A stretch of 64,000 bases of DNA from Szabonella sp046295215 (GTDB lineage: Bacteria > Pseudomonadota > Alphaproteobacteria > Rhodobacterales > Rhodobacteraceae). A program made the position numbers and the translations under genes. The notes under the pieces were generated by a model, which ran no database searches, was not told the DNA's origin, and saw only the letters and a program-made list of their open reading frames with translations. The first letter of the stretch is position 1; every line of letters begins with the position of its first letter. Positions 1 through 7,139 of the stretch are shown here, piece after piece. The DNA is taken from contig JBKBNP010000017.1 in the NCBI GenBank assembly GCA_046295215.1, positions 1 through 64,000 on the forward strand, in the 5' to 3' direction.

Positions 1-98
1 CCCATGATCATCGGGCCGAAACCCTACATGGTCGATATACAGACAATCCAAACGCCGATCGCGCCCAAACCGCCCACATATCCCTTCAAAAAACAAAT

Positions 99-110
99 TG
101 TCAAAGAGCA
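99..110 (-). promoter_or_regulatory. boxA-like rRNA antitermination element
   Basis: On the minus strand the sequence is TGCTCTTTGACA, one base from the bacterial boxA consensus TGCTCTTTAACA that binds NusB/NusE in rRNA leaders and spacers. It lies about 130 nt downstream of the promoter at 270-242. A small hairpin (149-133) precedes it, matching the boxB-boxA order of rRNA leaders. Confidence 0.6.
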
Positions 111-241
111 CAGAGACAAAAATGAACCGGACCGCTGAAACTCTCAGCGCACCTGCCCGCCTTGCCTCCTGATTTTTATCGACTGCTTTCGCTGCCGCCC
201 GTCTCCGTCTGCATCGCTGCTTGCCGTCTTCGGTGAGCGGT

Positions 242-270
242 TATCTACGGATCTGCGACGTGGCCCGCAA
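242..270 (-). promoter_or_regulatory. Probable rRNA operon promoter
   Basis: On the minus strand, TTGCGG (270-265) and TAGATA (247-242) are separated by exactly 17 nt. Upstream is an A/T-rich tract (about 275-300, with runs of A and T) resembling an UP element. Together with boxA further downstream this points to a strong stable-RNA promoter reading out of the left edge. Confidence 0.5.
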
Positions 271-310
271 GAGGAAAAAAACAGAATGATGACATTTTTT
301 CGGGCGGCTT

Positions 311-335
311 AAAAAGTTACCCCACATCTTGGGGT
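311..335 (-). terminator. Rho-independent terminator after msrPQ
   Basis: On the minus strand a hairpin ACCCCA-AGATG-TGGGGT (335-319) is followed by AACTTTTT (318-311). It lies about 50 nt past the msrQ stop codon. It would insulate the msrPQ operon from the rRNA promoter that follows on the same strand. Confidence 0.65.
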
Positions 336-382
336 TCGCGACACTTTTGCCACTAAAAGGGGCTTCCGCCTTGCCGATCTGT

Positions 383-1009
383 TCAGACCGACCCGACAGC
401 GGCGCGTCGACGCCCCCGCAACGCCCAGCCTATTCGCAGCAAAATCAATGCGACAATGGCCGAAAGATACAGAATCGGCTCCAGCGGCCAAGCCTTTACA
501 AGCCAGATATAGTGGATGCCCCCCGCCAGTGCCGCAAGATAGGTGAGTCGGTGCAGTCGCTGCCATCCCGCCGCCCCGAGTCGCCGGACCGACGCCGCAT
601 TGGAGGTCACGGCAAGCGGGATCAACAACGCGAAGCCCGCCATTCCCATGGTGATATAGGGGCGCTTCACGATGTCGGCCCAGATCTCGCCCCAACGCAG
701 TTGCAGGTCCAGAAACAGCCATGTCGCCAGATGCAGCGTGATATAGGCGAAGGCCAGCAACCCGACCGCCCGGCGGAACCGCAGCAGGTTCACCCCCGAC
801 AACCGCCTCAACGGGGTGATGCAGAGCCCTGCCACGATCAGTTGCAGCCCCCACAGCCCGAGCGCATGCTCGATCCGCTTGACAGGTTCCGCACCAAGCG
901 CGCCGGTATTGAGCTGCCAGACCAGCCACAGGAGCGGCAGGGCGCCTGTCGCATAGACCCAGCTCGGCGAGATCCGTCGCACCCAGCCGTTCAGGCGGTC
1001 CACCGGCAT
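383..1009 (-). CDS. msrQ: MsrQ, haem-binding membrane subunit of periplasmic methionine sulfoxide reductase
   Basis: This is the cytoplasmic-membrane electron-transfer partner of MsrP (YedZ family), delivering electrons to the periplasmic molybdenum reductase that repairs oxidised methionines. The 208-residue protein has the family's usual length and about six hydrophobic segments. Histidines in membrane segments (about residues 48, 93, 153 and 166) are candidate b-haem ligands; the TLHLATW and GIHYIW contexts are typical. It lies immediately downstream of msrP, whose stop codon shares a base with this ATG, so the two are surely co-transcribed. A terminator follows at 335-311. Identification is firm from family features and the msrP partner. 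Confidence 0.93.
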   Translation of the reverse strand: MPVDRLNGWVRRISPSWVYATGALPLLWLVWQLNTGALGAEPVKRIEHALGLWGLQLIVAGLCITPLRRLSGVNLLRFRRAVGLLAFAYITLHLATWLFLDLQLRWGEIWADIVKRPYITMGMAGFALLIPLAVTSNAASVRRLGAAGWQRLHRLTYLAALAGGIHYIWLVKAWPLEPILYLSAIVALILLRIGWALRGRRRAAVGSV

Positions 1010-1929
1010 CAGTAATCCTTCGACAGATCCTGACCGGAGTAGAGCCCGGCGACCTGCTCGCCATAGCCGTTGAACATCACCGTATCCACGCGCGGCGCGA
1101 AGATGGAGGAGCCCACACGCCGCTCACTGGCCTGGCTCCAGCGCGGGTGATCGACCTTGGGGTTCACATTGGCATAGAACCCGTATTCATTCGGCTGCAT
1201 CATGTTCCAGCTTGTCGGCGGCATGGTTTCCGACAGCGAGATGCGCACGATCGACTTGATCGACTTGAACCCGTATTTCCAAGGCACGACCAACCGGATC
1301 GGCGCGCCGTTCTGGTTCGGCATCGGTTCGCCATAAAGCCCGGTGGCCATGATGGTCAGCGGGTTCATCGCTTCGTCCAGCCGCAACCCTTCGCGGTAGG
1401 GCCAGTCCATGATCGGGCGTTTCTGGCCGGGCATTTCCTCGGGGCGCACCAGCGTTTCGAAGGCCACGAATTTCGCCGAAGGCTGCACGCCGACCTTGTT
1501 CAGAATCTCCGACAGTTCGAACCCGATCCATGGAATGACCATCGACCAGGCCTCGACACAGCGGAAGCGATAGATGCGTTCCTCCAGCGCGATGCCCTTC
1601 ATCAGGTCGGCAAGGTCATAGTCGCCGGGGCGGTCCACCATCCCGTCGATTCGCACCGTCCAGGGATCGGTCGTCAAGCGTTTGGCGTTGCGCGCGGGAT
1701 CACCCTTGTCAGTGCCGAATTCGTAGAAATTGTTGTAGGTGGTGATTTCCTCGAAAGTGTTCTGCTTGGCATCGGTGGAAAAGACGCTGGGGGCGGCCTC
1801 GATCTTTGCCAGCGCGGGCGTGGCCAGCGCCGCAGCGCCCGCCCCAAGCAACAGCGAACGGCGGTTCACCCAGACTGATCGCGGCGTCACCTCGGACCAG
1901 CCGAGATCGTTCCTGAAACCCTTGCGCAT
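1009..1929 (-). CDS. msrP: MsrP, periplasmic protein-methionine-sulfoxide reductase, molybdopterin subunit
   Basis: MsrP (YedY) is a mono-molybdopterin enzyme of the sulfite-oxidase fold. It reduces methionine sulfoxide in periplasmic proteins with electrons from MsrQ. The 306 residues match the family. A twin-arginine signal is visible (RR at residues 23-24, then a hydrophobic stretch ending in ALA about residue 41), so the folded cofactor-loaded protein goes through Tat. The molybdenum-ligand cysteine is in the RFRCVEAW context (about residue 124). The gene is first in the msrPQ operon. An ECF sigma factor of the SigF/NrsF type is encoded 2 kb away. In Caulobacter that sigma group controls an msrP homologue, so regulation by it is plausible but not shown here. 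Confidence 0.95.
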   Translation of the reverse strand: MRKGFRNDLGWSEVTPRSVWVNRRSLLLGAGAAALATPALAKIEAAPSVFSTDAKQNTFEEITTYNNFYEFGTDKGDPARNAKRLTTDPWTVRIDGMVDRPGDYDLADLMKGIALEERIYRFRCVEAWSMVIPWIGFELSEILNKVGVQPSAKFVAFETLVRPEEMPGQKRPIMDWPYREGLRLDEAMNPLTIMATGLYGEPMPNQNGAPIRLVVPWKYGFKSIKSIVRISLSETMPPTSWNMMQPNEYGFYANVNPKVDHPRWSQASERRVGSSIFAPRVDTVMFNGYGEQVAGLYSGQDLSKDY

Positions 1930-2040
1930 CCGTTGCCTCCGTTTTCGCCCAGTCTTTGTTGTAGCCTGTTATGACAGAGCGGCCAGAAAATCCGACTCAC
2001 GTTATCGACAAGCAGGTGAAATGTCGGGCCTGCGTCACGC

Positions 2041-2077
2041 TTGCTTCCCCGGTCACATATTCCTATGATAGAATATG
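2041..2077 (+). promoter_or_regulatory. Promoter with overlapping palindromic operator, DUF302 gene
   Basis: TTGCTT (2041-2046) and TATGAT (2064-2069) are 17 nt apart and make a good sigma-70 promoter. The -10 box sits inside a perfect dyad CATATTC-N8-GAATATG (2056-2077). A repressor bound there would block polymerase directly. The AT-rich dyad resembles operators of ArsR-family repressors. The CATATT half-site recurs near soxS-soxV (25869-25874, opposite strand), so SoxR is one candidate regulator. Confidence 0.55.
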
Positions 2078-2096
2078 AAAAGAGGAGGAGTTTCCC

Positions 2097-2531
2097 ATGT
2101 TCAGATCCGCTGCGCTTTGCGCTTTGCTGGCCGCCACCCCTGCCCTTGCGGGCGATTTCGTGACCTATGACACCGATCTTTCCTTCGAGGATGCGGCCTT
2201 CGCGGTGGAAAACGCGATCATCGGCGCCGGTCTGGTGATCGATTCCACCAGCCATGTTGGCGATATGCTGGAACGCACAAAGGCCGATGTCGGGGCGGAA
2301 AGGACAATCTTTGCCGCAGCGGATGTGTTCCAGTTCTGCTCGGCCCTGGTCAGCCGTGAAGTGATGGAGGCCGATCCCGCGAACCTGCGATTCTGTCCCT
2401 ATGGCCTCTATGTCTGGCAAATGCCGGGCAGCGAAACCGCGACGGTGGGGCACAACAGCTATGAAGGCAGCATGGCACCGGTTCAGGCACTGCTGTCGGG
2501 TATCGTGAAAGTGGCGCTCGACCTGGAATGA
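2097..2531 (+). CDS. DUF302 family secreted protein
   Basis: The 144-residue protein has a clear Sec signal peptide (residues 1 to about 18, ending ALA-GDF) followed by a DUF302 domain. DUF302 proteins are small, often periplasmic, of unknown biochemical role, and are frequently encoded near sulfur-oxidation or metal-response genes. Two cysteines (in the FQFCSAL and LRFCPYG contexts) could form a disulfide in the periplasm. The start is supported by a strong ribosome-binding site (AGAGGAGGAG) about 6 nt upstream. The gene has its own promoter with an overlapping operator dyad. No specific function can be assigned from sequence. Confidence 0.8.
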   Translation: MFRSAALCALLAATPALAGDFVTYDTDLSFEDAAFAVENAIIGAGLVIDSTSHVGDMLERTKADVGAERTIFAAADVFQFCSALVSREVMEADPANLRFCPYGLYVWQMPGSETATVGHNSYEGSMAPVQALLSGIVKVALDLE

Positions 2532-2728
2532 CTTTGCCGGATCGGGTCACGGCTGGTCACGAGCGATCACAGGTTTCTTATTGGAAACCCGCAGGAGGCC
2601 GCGCTTAGGGCACCCTGGACAGGGTCAAGCCCGGCTCAAGAAGATTTGGGGTCAATCCGGATCGTCCCCCGCTGCGTTTTCCCATCGCCAAGCCAATTTG
2701 GCGAGACAGATACGCAGGAGAATAGCAA

Positions 2729-3214
2729 ATGATCCGCAGAACTTTCATGGCGCTGACCGCCACCGCTGCCCTGATGACCGCCCCGGCCTTTGCCGGCGGA
2801 CATGGCAAGGACATCGTCGATACCGCCGTCGAGGCCGGTTCCTTCACAACGCTCGTGGCCGCCGTTCAGGCCGCGGGTCTTGTTGACACGCTCAAGGGCG
2901 ATGGGCCTTTCACCGTTTTCGCACCCACCGACGAGGCCTTCGCGGCGCTGCCCGCAGGCACTGTCGAAGACCTGCTGAAGCCGGAAAACAAGGACCAGCT
3001 GACCGCGATCCTGACCTATCATGTCGTGCCGGGTAAAGTCATGTCCACCGATCTGAGCGAGGGCCTCAAGGCGGCGACCGTGCAGGGCAGCGAAGTGACG
3101 ATCACGCTGGATGGCGGGCCGAAGGTTGACGGCGCCAACATCGCAACCGCCGACATCGAGGCAACCAACGGCGTGATCCATGTGATCGACGCCGTCATCA
3201 TGCCGACAATGTAA
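2729..3214 (+). CDS. Fasciclin (FAS1) domain secreted protein
   Basis: The 161-residue protein has a signal peptide (about residues 1-22) and one FAS1 domain filling the rest. Typical blocks are FTVFAPTDEAFAALP in the first half and LTYHVVPGKV in the middle, with VIHVIDAVIMP at the C-terminus. Single-FAS1 proteins are exported adhesion or stress-associated proteins; in several alphaproteobacteria they lie beside ECF sigma/NrsF pairs, as here. The ribosome-binding site (GCAGGAGAATAG) supports this ATG. A tetraloop hairpin terminator follows at 3251-3280. Substrate or partner is not visible in the sequence. Confidence 0.9.
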   Translation: MIRRTFMALTATAALMTAPAFAGGHGKDIVDTAVEAGSFTTLVAAVQAAGLVDTLKGDGPFTVFAPTDEAFAALPAGTVEDLLKPENKDQLTAILTYHVVPGKVMSTDLSEGLKAATVQGSEVTITLDGGPKVDGANIATADIEATNGVIHVIDAVIMPTM

Positions 3215-3250
3215 TCCGCTTCGGCTTCGCATTCAGGCGAACCAGCGCAG

Positions 3251-3280
3251 CGCGCCCGGTGCCCTTCGGCATCGGGCGCG
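3251..3280. terminator. Bidirectional hairpin terminator between convergent genes
   Basis: 13-nt arms (3251-3263 and 3268-3280, one G-T pair) flank a CTTC loop closed by C-G, the very stable C(UUCG)G-type tetraloop. It is followed by TTT on the plus strand. It separates the fasciclin gene from the convergent nrsF-like gene. Confidence 0.7.
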
Positions 3281-3288
3281 TTTGCAGT

Positions 3289-3924
3289 TCAACGCCGCAG
3301 AACCCGCGCCCCTACCAAAGCCGAGAGTCCTGTCACGATCAGGATTGCAAGCCCATACCAGGTGACAAAGAAGAGCGGATTGTCCTCGATGCAGTGCAGC
3401 GCATAGATCGCAGCCCCCGCGCCCCCGCCCGCAAGCCCGGCAACCGCGCCCCCAAGCGCAGGTCGTTCCACCACGCCGCGCCGCAACATCACCAGCACCG
3501 CCGCGACCGGCAGCAACGAAAGCACCGGGATCGTCGCAAGGCAGGTGGTCATGGTTTTGCCCTGCACGGCCATCGCCCGCATGCCCGGTGGCGTGCCCAC
3601 AAATGTCGAAAGCCAGAGCGTGCCCGCAAGCCCGGCCACGACCACGAACCAAAAGGCCGTTCTGCCGGGCCGTTCCCCAGGCCGCGCGAGGCGCATCGCC
3701 ACGGCAAGCCCCGCCAGCATCAGGGTCAGCGACAGGACATGCCGCAGCCCCGCCACCGGATCGGTCACTGCCGCCGCCAGATCCGGCCGTGGCCCCAGAC
3801 CAGCCAGAAGCCCGGCCGATGACAGCGCGACCGCCGGAACCAGCCCGACCCAGAGCCCCGTCGCAAGCGGGCGCTCGGCCTTCGCGTCAGCGGCCAGAAC
3901 CGCAATCAGCCTATCGGTTTTCAT
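3289..3924 (-). CDS. NrsF/DUF1109 family anti-sigma factor
   Basis: This 211-residue protein with about six hydrophobic segments matches the DUF1109/NrsF family, membrane anti-sigma factors encoded next to ECF sigma factors of the Caulobacter SigF type. The N-terminal stretch (about 25 residues, starting MKTDRLIAVLAADA) is the presumed cytoplasmic sigma-binding part. The start codon lies inside the end of the sigma gene (14-nt overlap), which indicates translational coupling and balanced stoichiometry. In the characterised family, conserved cysteines sense metal or oxidative stress. Cysteines here include CLAT and HCIEDN. Confidence 0.85.
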   Translation of the reverse strand: MKTDRLIAVLAADAKAERPLATGLWVGLVPAVALSSAGLLAGLGPRPDLAAAVTDPVAGLRHVLSLTLMLAGLAVAMRLARPGERPGRTAFWFVVVAGLAGTLWLSTFVGTPPGMRAMAVQGKTMTTCLATIPVLSLLPVAAVLVMLRRGVVERPALGGAVAGLAGGGAGAAIYALHCIEDNPLFFVTWYGLAILIVTGLSALVGARVLRR

Positions 3925-4483
3925 CGTTTTCGCCTCTTACCTCGACATGCCGGGCGCGCAATGCGGCCAGCGCCTTGAGCGCACGATGCAGCGCGACCCG
4001 CACCGCCCCTTCCGTCATCTTCAGGGCCGCACCGGTTTCGGCAAAGCTTGCGCCCTCCAGTCCGATCCCCCGCACGATCCTTGCGGATCGCGGGTCCAGC
4101 ATCCCGACCATCTTCTCTATATCGCCCCGTTCGGTCGGGTCCGGCGCGGCCTCGGCCGGAAGGATCGCGATGAAATCCTCGATCGGCAGGTCGATCCTCC
4201 GCCCGCGCGCGCGGAAGGCGTCGATCACCTTGTAGCGCGCGATTGCATAGAGCCATGGCCGCAGCGGCGCATCCGACTGCCATGTATGGCGCTTGAGATG
4301 GATCGCCAGCAGCACGTCCTGAAGCACATCTTCGCATTGCGCCTCACCAAGCCCATGCCCCCGCGCGCGCACCACGCCGCGCAGGACCGGCGTTATGGCA
4401 TGCAGGAACCGGGCATAGGCACGCCCATCACCGGCATTGGCAGCCAGAAGCAACCCTGCCCAATCCTCCTCGGTTTCCATCAT
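3911..4483 (-). CDS. ECF-type RNA polymerase sigma factor (SigF/NrsF-associated group)
   Basis: The 190-residue protein has sigma region 2 (about residues 20-95, with the CEDVLQDVLLAIH and PWLYAIARYKVIDAFR blocks) and region 4 (about 125-180, with SFAETGAALKMTEGAVRVALHRALK), and lacks regions 1 and 3 as in the ECF class. It is the first gene of a two-gene operon with the anti-sigma and overlaps it. Upstream, TGTAAC-N17-CGAA (4523-4497) resembles the promoter type used by this sigma group, suggesting autoregulation. Likely targets nearby are msrPQ and the fasciclin gene, but I could not find an equally spaced copy of the motif there. Confidence 0.92.
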   Translation of the reverse strand: MMETEEDWAGLLLAANAGDGRAYARFLHAITPVLRGVVRARGHGLGEAQCEDVLQDVLLAIHLKRHTWQSDAPLRPWLYAIARYKVIDAFRARGRRIDLPIEDFIAILPAEAAPDPTERGDIEKMVGMLDPRSARIVRGIGLEGASFAETGAALKMTEGAVRVALHRALKALAALRARHVEVRGENDENR

Positions 4484-4496
4484 CTTCCCGATTCAG

Positions 4497-4523
4497 TTCG
4501 GGCCGCGCAGGCGGTCTGTTACA
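4497..4523 (-). promoter_or_regulatory. Candidate ECF-sigma autoregulatory promoter
   Basis: On the minus strand TGTAAC (4523-4518) is followed after 17 nt by CGAA (4500-4497), 13 nt before the sigma-factor ATG. TGTAAC/CGAA elements are characteristic of the SigF/NrsF group of ECF sigma factors in alphaproteobacteria. The short leader means transcription would start very near the start codon. Confidence 0.4.
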
Positions 4524-4556
4524 AGACCCCGGCGATTTTGCCCTCGGGCCACGGCC

Positions 4557-4829
4557 TCAGTCGTTTATGTCGCGGGTCCAGATCTTGACCTGACCGGGCC
4601 GCGTGCCGACCAGTCTCCGCGTCACCAGCCAGGCGACCAGCGAAACAATCGCGAAAACGCAGATCGTCACCGCCAGATTGCCGCCGAGCAGGCCAAATCC
4701 GATCAACGCGCCGGTCAGCACCGCCCCGATGGCAAAGCCGACAAAGATGTAGCCCGGAATCAGGACTTCCATCACGGCGATGGCAAAGCCGCCCGCAACC
4801 CAGACCCACCAGACCGACAGCCAGCTCAT
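4557..4829 (-). CDS. NfeD-like membrane protein (short form)
   Basis: The 90-residue protein has two or three hydrophobic segments (about 5-25 and 28-70) and the glycine-rich NfeD signature (PGYIFVGFAIGAVLTGALIG). The family usually adds a C-terminal OB-fold, which here is absent or reduced to a few residues. Its ATG overlaps the stop of the upstream SPFH gene (ATGA), a fixed pairing in bacteria. NfeD proteins are thought to act with SPFH/stomatin partners in membrane-domain organisation and protein quality control. Confidence 0.85.
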   Translation of the reverse strand: MSWLSVWWVWVAGGFAIAVMEVLIPGYIFVGFAIGAVLTGALIGFGLLGGNLAVTICVFAIVSLVAWLVTRRLVGTRPGQVKIWTRDIND

Positions 4830-5713
4830 GGCGTGACCCGCCCTTTCAGCATCTTGAACGCATCGCCAAAGGCATCGAGTGCCTGTGCCGGCACGATCAC
4901 CGTCTGTTTGCCTGCACCCTCGCCGACCTTTGTCAAAGCCTCGACCTGTTTCAGCGCGACCTGATACTGCGCCGCCTCCAGCCCGTTCTTGGCAATCGCA
5001 TCCGCGATCACGCCGGTCGCATAGGCCTCGGCATCGGCCAGAACACGCCGGGCCTTCGCCTCCTGCTCGGCGGCATAGAGATCACCATCGGCCTTGAGTT
5101 CCACCGCACGGCGCTTGCCCTCCGCCTCGGTCACATTCGCGCGCCGTGCGCGTTCGGCGTTGAGCTGTTGCAGCATCGCGGCCCGCGTCGCCTCGTCAAG
5201 GTTGACGTCCAGCACTTCCGCCCGCGTCACCTCGATCCCCCAGTCATCGACCATGGCGGCGACCAGTTCGCGCACCTTGCCGATCAGCTCCGACCGGTTC
5301 GACTGCACCTGATCCAGTTCCATCTTGCCGATTTCCGACCGCACGATCCCCGCCACTGTCGTTGCAATCGCCCCGTCAACGTCGCGGATGCGATACACTG
5401 TCTTTTCCGGTTCCGTGATGCGGTAGAACACGCTGGTTTCCACCTTCACCAGCACGTTGTCGGCGGTGATCGCGTCCTGCAACGCATTGGGCAACTGGCG
5501 TTCCAGAATGGTGATCTTGTGCGCCACCCGGTCAAGGAAGGGGATCACGAAATTGATCCCGGGCCCCAGCACCGCGCGCAGGCTGCCGAACCGTTCCACC
5601 ACATGCTTTTCGGATTGCGGCACGATCCGCACCCCCAGAAACAGGGAAACGATGATGAAGGCCGCAATTGCGAGATAGACCGCATTGCCGCCGATGAACG
5701 CCTCAATATCCAT
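4826..5713 (-). CDS. SPFH/band-7 (stomatin-like, QmcA-type) membrane protein
   Basis: The 295-residue protein starts with one membrane anchor (about residues 10-30), followed by an SPFH domain (SEKHVVERFGSL through about residue 190) and a coiled-coil region rich in Ala/Glu/Lys (about 195-245). The start at 5713 was chosen because GGAG lies about 9 nt upstream and the anchor then begins at the usual distance; a longer frame starting at 5755 adds 14 residues without support. It forms a translationally coupled pair with the NfeD-like gene. The family builds large oligomeric assemblies in the membrane. Client protease or function is not evident. Confidence 0.9.
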   Translation of the reverse strand: MDIEAFIGGNAVYLAIAAFIIVSLFLGVRIVPQSEKHVVERFGSLRAVLGPGINFVIPFLDRVAHKITILERQLPNALQDAITADNVLVKVETSVFYRITEPEKTVYRIRDVDGAIATTVAGIVRSEIGKMELDQVQSNRSELIGKVRELVAAMVDDWGIEVTRAEVLDVNLDEATRAAMLQQLNAERARRANVTEAEGKRRAVELKADGDLYAAEQEAKARRVLADAEAYATGVIADAIAKNGLEAAQYQVALKQVEALTKVGEGAGKQTVIVPAQALDAFGDAFKMLKGRVTP

Positions 5714-5785
5714 TGCCGATACTCCGAAATGCCTTTCACACAGTCTTGGCGGCAAGCGCTTGGCCGCGCAAGTGCCGAATGGCTC

Positions 5786-7042
5786 CTACCGCAAGGCCCG
5801 GCCCTTGAGAATCGCATCGCGCCCGAACTTCGCGCGGATTGCATCGGTCGCGGCCTCGGCCTTCGCGCGGCGGTCTGCGTCCGGGTCCAGCAGGTCTCCC
5901 TCCCGGTCGGCTTCGCGTGCCGGGCAAAGGTCAGCGATCCCGACACCGATCAGGCGGAACGGCCCGCGGCCCGCTTCCCCCGCCATCAGCGCCGCAGCCT
6001 CGCGATAGATGCGGTCCGCGACCTGCGTTGCCCCATTCAGCGCATGGCGCCGCGAGATGCCGGTAAAATCGGCGCGCTTGAGCTTCAGCGTCACGGTGCG
6101 CCCGGCAAGATCCTTCGCCTTCGCGCGGTCGGCCACCTGTTCGGCCAATCGCCACAGATGGCCGTCCAGAAGCGCGGGATCGGAAATATCCGCATCGAAG
6201 GTGGTCTCCTTGGAAATCGACTTCACCTTCTCGTCGCGATTGACGCGCCGGCTGTCCTGCCCCCGCGCGAGATCGTGGAGCCGCCCGCCCATCTGCCCGA
6301 ACCGCATCATCAGGTCGCCCCGGTCCCAGCGGCGCAGGTCCGCGATGGTGCGGATGCCTGCGCGGTCCAGCGCCGCCTGCATCGCAGTCCCGACACCCCA
6401 GATCACCCGCACGGGTTTTGTTTCCAGAAACGCCTCGGTCTCGGCCCGGCCGATCACGGAAAACCCGCGTGGCTTGTCGAGATCCGAGGCGATCTTGGCC
6501 AGAAACTTGTTATGCGACAGACCGACCGATCCGGTGATCCCTAACTCCGTTTCCATACGCCGCAACAGCCCTGCCAGCATCGCCGCCGGTGGCATACCGT
6601 GCAGACGCCCGGTTCCGGACAGATCCATGAAGGCCTCATCGAGCGACAGGGGCTCGATGGCCGGGGTCATCTTCTCCATCATCGCGCGGATCGCACGCGA
6701 CACCTCGGCATAGACCGCCATGCGCGGCTTCACCACCACCGCCTCGGGGCAAAGCTTCAACGCCTGAAACATCGGCATGGCCGAACGCACGCCGGAAATC
6801 CGCGCGATGTAGCAGCAGGTGGACACCACCCCCCGCGTGCCGCCCCCCACGATCACCGCCCGGTCGCGCAATTCCGGGTTGTCGCGCTTCTCCACCGAGG
6901 CATAGAAGGCGTCGCAATCCATATGCGCGATGCTGAGATCTGCCAGTTCCGGGTGCGACACCACGCGCGGCGACCGGCAGGCCGGGCAGCGCGCCGCCCC
7001 GGCATCGAACAAGGTCAGACAGGCGCGGCAGAGACTGGGCAT
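5786..7042 (-). CDS. dinB: DNA polymerase IV (Y-family) with N-terminal zinc-ribbon extension
   Basis: This error-prone translesion polymerase has 418 residues, about 50 more than typical DinB. The catalytic palm shows MDCDAFYASVE (D42, D44) and SLDEAF (D135, E136). Helix-hairpin-helix and little-finger regions follow (VGLSHNKFLAKIASDLDKP, then about residues 180-410). The extra N-terminus carries CxxC-x10-CxxC (C5, C8, C19, C22), a putative zinc ribbon, before the polymerase fold begins about residue 35. The ATG is preceded by GTAGGATT. It stands alone between the SPFH gene and the choline-kinase-like gene. No LexA box was recognised. Confidence 0.93.
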   Translation of the reverse strand: MPSLCRACLTLFDAGAARCPACRSPRVVSHPELADLSIAHMDCDAFYASVEKRDNPELRDRAVIVGGGTRGVVSTCCYIARISGVRSAMPMFQALKLCPEAVVVKPRMAVYAEVSRAIRAMMEKMTPAIEPLSLDEAFMDLSGTGRLHGMPPAAMLAGLLRRMETELGITGSVGLSHNKFLAKIASDLDKPRGFSVIGRAETEAFLETKPVRVIWGVGTAMQAALDRAGIRTIADLRRWDRGDLMMRFGQMGGRLHDLARGQDSRRVNRDEKVKSISKETTFDADISDPALLDGHLWRLAEQVADRAKAKDLAGRTVTLKLKRADFTGISRRHALNGATQVADRIYREAAALMAGEAGRGPFRLIGVGIADLCPAREADREGDLLDPDADRRAKAEAATDAIRAKFGRDAILKGRALR

Positions 7043-7139
7043 AGGGCAATCCTACTCCGGGGCCAGCCGTCCGGGAAGGGGGATCCCCTCGTCAAGCCTG
7101 ATGGCGTTCATCGGTCCCGCCCCCCGGCAGCGAAGCCCG

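Larger units (their letters stand above)
1..310 (-). other. rRNA operon leader region (structural genes outside the window)
   Basis: Read on the minus strand, this stretch has the parts of an rRNA operon leader in order: an A/T-rich segment, a good sigma-70 promoter (270-242), a short boxB-like hairpin with 6-bp arms (149-144 and 138-133), and a boxA antitermination element (110-99). It is followed by non-coding sequence to the window edge. No protein-coding signature fits here, and codon use of the only forward reading frame is unlike every real gene in the window. The 16S gene would be expected to the left of position 1. That is inference, because the structural RNA is not visible. Confidence 0.6.

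Noticed and set aside
1..138. Open frame on the plus strand reaching a TGA at 136-138, as if the 3' end of a gene entered from the left
   Set aside because: Its codons are A-rich, unlike the GC-rich third positions of all real genes here, and the minus strand holds boxA and promoter elements of an rRNA leader.
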